Below, in pieces: positions 8,162-10,695 of a DNA stretch of 10,695 nucleotides. The notes under the pieces were generated by a model. That model did no database searches. It saw only the letters and a list, made by a program, of their open reading frames with translations, and was not told the origin of the DNA. This DNA is from JANQLU01 sp964434955 (GTDB taxonomy: Bacteria; Planctomycetota; Planctomycetia; Pirellulales; Pirellulaceae): contig CAYSXI010000182.1 in the NCBI GenBank assembly GCA_964434955.1, forward strand, positions 1 through 10,695, written 5' to 3'. A program made the translations under genes and the position numbers. Numbering within the stretch: position 1 is the stretch's first letter; every line of letters starts with the position of its first letter.

Positions 8162-9136
8162 ATGGCAAATAAGCACTTTTATCCGGCGATTGAGCCTTTT
8201 GACTCTGGAACACTTTCCGTCGCTGAGCCGCATCAAATCTATTGGGAGCAATGTGGGAATCCGGAAGGTGAGCCGATCCTGTTTTTGCACGGAGGCCCTG
8301 GCGCCGGGAGTACCGAAACCGATCGCCGTTTTTTCGATCCCGACTTTTTTCGGATTGTCATTTTGGACCAACGTGGAAGCGGTCGGTCGACGCCAGTCGG
8401 CGAGCTTAGCAATAACACGATGGCGGACTCGGTGGCAGATATTGAAAACCTTCGTGCCCAATTGGGTATCGAGTCATGGCACGTATTCGGCGGCTCCTAT
8501 GGTAGCACGTTGGCGCTCTATTACGCGCAAGAATGTCCCAGTCGATGTCGAAGCCTCGTGCTCCGCGGTATCTGGCTGCTAAGGCCCGAGGAACTCGACT
8601 GGTGGTTGTATCAGATAAGATTTATTCAACCCGAGCTTTGGAATTCGTTCGCCCATTTCATTCCCGAGGCGGAAAGAGATGACCTCTTGGAAGCCTACTG
8701 GAATCGGTTGACAAGTGACGACCGTGAACTTGCCCTCAGCGCAGCCAAACATTGGGCCATTTATGAAGGTTCCTGCTGCACGCTTTTGCCAAACGAAGCA
8801 TTTGCCGATCATTTCCGCGACCCGGATACGGCTTGGGCGGTTGCAAGATTGGAGGCGCACTATTTTCGCGCGGCCCTGAAAAATCCAGGCGTGGATTTGC
8901 TGGAAAGAGTAGAAAGGATTCGCCATATTCCGGCGTTTGCGGTTCACGGCAGATACGACATCGTATGTCCCGTCAAAAGCATGTTTGACCTTGCAAACGT
9001 TTGGCCGGAACTGGATTTCGTGATTGCACCACAATCCGGGCACTCTTCGCACGAACCGGAGATTACTCAACAACTCGTTGCTGCTACCGATCGAATTGTG
9101 CGGAGCGGCAGTCCTGCTCGCGAATCAACGGTTTAA
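8162..9136 (+). CDS. pip: Proline iminopeptidase (alpha/beta hydrolase, family S33)
   Basis: This cytoplasmic enzyme removes N-terminal proline from peptides (EC 3.4.11.5). At 324 residues it has the usual family length and no signal peptide. Motifs in order: HGGPGAG (43-49, oxyanion loop), DQRGSGRS (69-76), the nucleophile elbow GGSYGS with Ser112, the cap region starting LRGIWLLRPEELDWW, EGSCCTLLPN, ARLEAHYF with Glu231 (the family Glu that contacts the substrate's amino group), HGRYD with catalytic Asp266, and SGHSSHEP with catalytic His294. The full triad is therefore present. The elbow has Tyr113 where most relatives have Trp (GGSWGS), a mild change. The ATG at 8162 gives the normal N-terminus (HFYPAIEPFDSGTLSV); the only purine-rich stretch before it (AAAGG) is 12 nt away, so translation initiation may be weak. 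It is divergent from the oxidoreductase with about 180 bp between start codons, and appears to be a single-gene unit. Confidence 0.95.
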   Translation: MANKHFYPAIEPFDSGTLSVAEPHQIYWEQCGNPEGEPILFLHGGPGAGSTETDRRFFDPDFFRIVILDQRGSGRSTPVGELSNNTMADSVADIENLRAQLGIESWHVFGGSYGSTLALYYAQECPSRCRSLVLRGIWLLRPEELDWWLYQIRFIQPELWNSFAHFIPEAERDDLLEAYWNRLTSDDRELALSAAKHWAIYEGSCCTLLPNEAFADHFRDPDTAWAVARLEAHYFRAALKNPGVDLLERVERIRHIPAFAVHGRYDIVCPVKSMFDLANVWPELDFVIAPQSGHSSHEPEITQQLVAATDRIVRSGSPARESTV

Positions 9137-9314
9137 CCTTTTGTTAAGCAAAAACGGTCTTGGGCAGCCGTCAAAACGGGCAGAATGGGTTTACTGCGTT
9201 GACTGAATTCAGCGGGGAGTTTGTCATTTGTTGGATGAATTTCAAACTGGCATAAAGAAAACCTAACAGGATGAAAATCAGAATTCATCGAAAAAACAAG
9301 GGAATCAGCCAAGG

Positions 9315-9384
9315 ACTTGTTGTTTTTCGCAAGTAAGGGGAGCGAAATAACTTGTTATTTTTGGGGAAAAGCCCTGTAACTTGT
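9315..9384 (+). promoter_or_regulatory. Repeated ACTTGT words, possible operator
   Basis: ACTTGTTGTTTTT (9315-9327) and ACTTGTTATTTTT (9350-9362) match at 12 of 13 positions, 35 bp apart. A shorter copy, TAACTTGT, occurs at 9377-9384 and also overlaps the second copy (9348-9355). They lie about 85-150 bp before the ATG, a suitable place for regulator binding, but AT-rich DNA gives such repeats by chance fairly often. Confidence 0.25.
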
Positions 9385-9453
9385 CTAACACTGTTTTTCT
9401 GATTCGGCTTATCATAGAAGAACCTTAGATCTAATTGTCTCTGATTCTACTCT

Positions 9454-9458
9454 GGAGG
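9454..9458 (+). promoter_or_regulatory. Strong Shine-Dalgarno (GGAGG)
   Basis: GGAGG followed by 8 nt and ATG at 9467 is the strongest ribosome site in the window. It fixes the start of the PEP-CTERM protein and suggests high expression. Confidence 0.8.
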
Positions 9459-9466
9459 AACTACTT

Positions 9467-10144
9467 ATGAAGAAGTTGTTAGGTCTCGCACTAGCACTTG
9501 TGGCCGCCTTATCGTTCGGCTCAGCACGTGCTAACGCAGACTTGTTCGAAGACTTTAATGCTGGCGCATTGCCTAGCGGTTGGACCGTGGATGACATTCT
9601 CGGTGGCAGCGATGTGCTTGGCTGGGACATCAACGTTAATATCGTTGATGGCGTTGACGTTCGCGGTAATTTCACGACGGGTGATGCTGGAGCAGCCCAT
9701 ATCGACTCCGATGCATTTGGCGTTGGCGCTGGCGCGTATAACGTTGCCTTGGTTTCGCCATCGTTCACGGTCGTTGCCAATGAAATTTTTACGTTTTGGC
9801 ATATGTTCCGAAGTCTTGACACTGGAGACTTTGGGCACGTCGAAATCACCAATGATGGTGGTACTACCTGGGATAGTTTGTGGACAGTTGCCGACACGAC
9901 TGGAACTATCCCATCGTTTCCTTACACCGATTACACAGCCGGTGGTGTCCAGGAATCGATCGATATCAGCGCTTACGAAGGTGACACTGTCAACGTTCGT
10001 TTCCGCTACGAAGGCGACAGCTGGGACTGGTGGTGGCAAGTCGATAACGTTAGTTCGGCAGCTGCAATTCCAGAACCTGCGAGCGCAAGCCTTTTGGGTT
10101 TGGTAGCCCTTGGTTTGGCCGGTCTTCGTCGACGACGAAAATAG
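9467..10144 (+). CDS. PEP-CTERM anchored secreted protein, choice-of-anchor-J-like
   Basis: The protein has 225 residues. Residues 1-24 are a Sec signal peptide (MKKLLGLALALVAALSFGS, cut likely after ANA24). The mature part starts LFEDFNAGALPSGWTVDD, the opening typical of choice-of-anchor-J beta-sandwich domains, and includes VALVSPSFTV, FGHVEITNDGGTTWDSLW, VNVRFRYEGDSWDWWWQVDN near its end. The C-terminus is a textbook PEP-CTERM tail: IPEPASAS (PEP at 202-204), a hydrophobic helix, and RRRRK (221-225). In known systems exosortase recognises this tail, cuts it, and the protein is exported to the surface or matrix; no exosortase gene is in the window. Aspartate-rich loops may bind calcium (inference). 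It is a stand-alone transcription unit with a strong ribosome site and a strong terminator. The ligand or structural role is unknown; it may be part of the extracellular matrix. Confidence 0.93.
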   Translation: MKKLLGLALALVAALSFGSARANADLFEDFNAGALPSGWTVDDILGGSDVLGWDINVNIVDGVDVRGNFTTGDAGAAHIDSDAFGVGAGAYNVALVSPSFTVVANEIFTFWHMFRSLDTGDFGHVEITNDGGTTWDSLWTVADTTGTIPSFPYTDYTAGGVQESIDISAYEGDTVNVRFRYEGDSWDWWWQVDNVSSAAAIPEPASASLLGLVALGLAGLRRRRK

Positions 10145-10175
10145 TCCGACATCGGACATGAATTTTTCAATTCAT
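10144..10175 (+). other. Two small hairpins after the PEP-CTERM stop codon
   Basis: GTCCG (10144-10148) pairs with CGGAC (10153-10157) over a 4-nt loop and begins at the last base of the TAG stop. ATGAATT (10158-10164) pairs with AATTCAT (10169-10175) over the 4-nt loop TTTC. Both stems are perfect and adjacent, and precede the terminator hairpin. Confidence 0.55.
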
Positions 10176-10187
10176 CTGCAATCAATC

Positions 10188-10218
10188 AAATCGCCCTCAA
10201 ATTGGGGGCGATTTTTTT
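10188..10218 (+). terminator. Intrinsic (rho-independent) terminator
   Basis: AAATCGCCC (10188-10196) pairs perfectly with GGGCGATTT (10206-10214) around a 9-nt loop, and the T-run continues to 10218. It lies 44 bp after the PEP-CTERM stop codon and ends that transcription unit. Confidence 0.9.
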
Positions 10219-10234
10219 GCGCGCCCGACGCCAG

Positions 10235-10291
10235 GCGAGTGAAGGTTTGCCCAAGGGCGAACACGGTTTCGGGTGCCCTTGGCTCACTTGC
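10235..10291. repeat. Long imperfect inverted repeat
   Basis: The inner stem CCAAGGGC (10251-10258) pairs perfectly with GCCCTTGG (10275-10282). The loop itself can fold as AC-A-CG (10261-10265) against CG-G-GT (10270-10274). The outer stem GCGAGTGA (10235-10242) pairs with TCACTTGC (10284-10291) with one G-T wobble, across an asymmetric internal loop. It could be a structured RNA element, a decayed REP/MITE-like unit, or a regulator site upstream of the next gene. Confidence 0.55.
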
Positions 10292-10319
10292 GGCAATTGG
10301 CTCACTCGCGGTTATTGGC
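10279..10319. repeat. 18-bp tandem repeat
   Basis: TTGGCTCACTTGCGGCAA (10279-10296) and TTGGCTCACTCGCGGTTA (10297-10314) match at 15 of 18 positions and are directly adjacent. A third unit begins in register with TTGGC at 10315-10319 and then diverges. The copy at 10302-10309 (TCACTCGC) is the exact reverse complement of GCGAGTGA at 10235, so either unit can pair with the upstream arm. Confidence 0.7.
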
Positions 10320-10394
10320 ATGGGAAGCTACCACGGACCGGCAAACCTTCGGTATACTTCTGCCAACATCGCAAACAATCGAGGGACGGCAAGA

Positions 10395-10695
10395 ATGAAT
10401 GCGGTAGCAAACAGGATGGGCCAACACGGGCTGTTATTTTTGGTTGCGTGTATCTGCTTGGGCCAGGCGGAACCGATTCCGGGGCAAGAGAAACAAAAAT
10501 CGGCATCCGTTTCCGCGACGGCTCGTCGAGAAGCCAAAGACCTGGCCCAAAAATATCGCAGGGCCAATGACGATTTGGCAAAGCAGGAAAAGCTTATTGA
10601 ATCCGCAATGGAGAAAGGCCGTTACCATTCGGGTAAACTTTTGGAAATGGTGATCGCGACCAACAAGAAGTCGCTGGAAAACTACGGGTCTCGTT
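10395..10695 (+). CDS. Exported coiled-coil protein, 3' partial
   Basis: An ATG at 10395, preceded by GAGGGA with an 8-nt spacer, opens a frame that has no stop before the right edge; 100 residues are visible. Residues 1-24 look like a signal peptide: R7, hydrophobic GLLFLVACICLG, then a likely cut after GQA24. LVAC (17-20) also fits a lipobox, so a lipoprotein is possible, though the hydrophobic part before Cys20 would be short. From ~30 on the chain is charged and helical (TARREAKDLAQKYRRANDDL, then KQEKLIESAMEKGRYHSGKL), as expected for a coiled coil. I recognise no family. A TATACT at 10353-10358 could serve as a -10 box, but no good -35 stands at the proper distance. Other open frames across this stretch lack signal peptide, ribosome site and coding character. 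The rest of the protein, and so its function, is outside the window. Confidence 0.75.
   Translation, partial: MNAVANRMGQHGLLFLVACICLGQAEPIPGQEKQKSASVSATARREAKDLAQKYRRANDDLAKQEKLIESAMEKGRYHSGKLLEMVIATNKKSLENYGSR

Larger units (their letters stand above)
9137..9466 (+). other. Gene-free leader upstream of the PEP-CTERM gene
   Basis: This 330-bp stretch is AT-rich and has no credible coding frame. It holds a 10-bp palindrome CTGAATTCAG (9203-9212), three ACTTGT words (9315, 9350, 9379), and a weak promoter-like pair TTGTTA (9352-9357) and TGTAAC (9375-9380) with a 17-bp spacer, each only four of six matches. No strong terminator follows the iminopeptidase stop. It most likely contains the promoter and untranslated leader of the next gene. 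Confidence 0.5.

Noticed and set aside
9137..9180. Possible terminator after proline iminopeptidase
   Set aside because: Only a 4-bp ACGG/CCGT stem with a 10-nt loop can form and no T-run follows on the plus strand.
9234..9289. Inverted repeat GATGAATT / AATTCATC in the leader
   Set aside because: Eight-bp arms with a 40-nt loop in AT-rich DNA are expected by chance.
9521..10159. 212-residue minus-strand frame over the PEP-CTERM gene
   Set aside because: The plus strand has signal peptide, domain, sorting tail, ribosome site and terminator; the antisense frame has none of these.
10202..10570. 122-residue plus-strand frame crossing the terminator and repeats
   Set aside because: It starts inside the terminator hairpin, runs through the inverted repeat, and has no coding pattern; the frame from 10395 is the supported one.
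1..10695. CRISPR array, insertion sequence, phage, toxin-antitoxin or defence genes
   Set aside because: No regularly spaced repeats with spacers, no transposase, integrase or nuclease motifs, and no small gene pairs were seen on either strand.

Overview
The window looks like chromosomal DNA of a planctomycete, probably of the Pirellulaceae/Rhodopirellula type. The evidence is a secreted protein with a PEP-CTERM anchor, a twin-arginine-exported Gfo/Idh/MocA oxidoreductase, a signal-peptide HEAT-repeat protein whose C-terminal domain is common in the PVC superphylum, a membrane-bound beta-propeller protein, moderate GC content, and probable TTG start codons. The lineage is inferred from protein style, as no marker gene is present.

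Layout: (i) 2-2566 (+), the 3' part of a long TPR / DUF4034-like protein with an embedded concanavalin-like sandwich, cut by the left edge. (ii) 2594-4267 (-), a propeller protein with five predicted membrane helices, convergent with (i); an 18/20-identical tandem duplication and a candidate promoter lie at its 5' end. (iii) 4477-6624 (-), an exported HEAT-repeat protein. (iv) 6693-7982 (-), a Tat-exported NAD(P)-dependent oxidoreductase, best started at a TTG with a good Shine-Dalgarno. (v) 8162-9136 (+), proline iminopeptidase. (vi) 9137-9466, a gene-free leader with a repeated ACTTGT word. (vii) 9467-10144 (+), a choice-of-anchor-J-like PEP-CTERM protein followed by two small hairpins and a strong intrinsic terminator. 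(viii) 10235-10320, an inverted repeat plus 18-bp tandem repeats. (ix) 10395 to the right edge (+), the start of an exported, coiled-coil-rich protein with no recognised family.

The genes do not form one evident pathway. The oxidoreductase and HEAT genes are 68 bp apart on the same strand and could be co-transcribed, and most products look exported or membrane-bound, so the common theme is the cell envelope. Proline iminopeptidase is the only clearly cytoplasmic enzyme. I found no CRISPR array, transposase, phage gene, tRNA, rRNA, or convincing new multi-gene system. The most unusual material is the domain architecture of the two large hypothetical proteins and the small repeat structures near gene boundaries.
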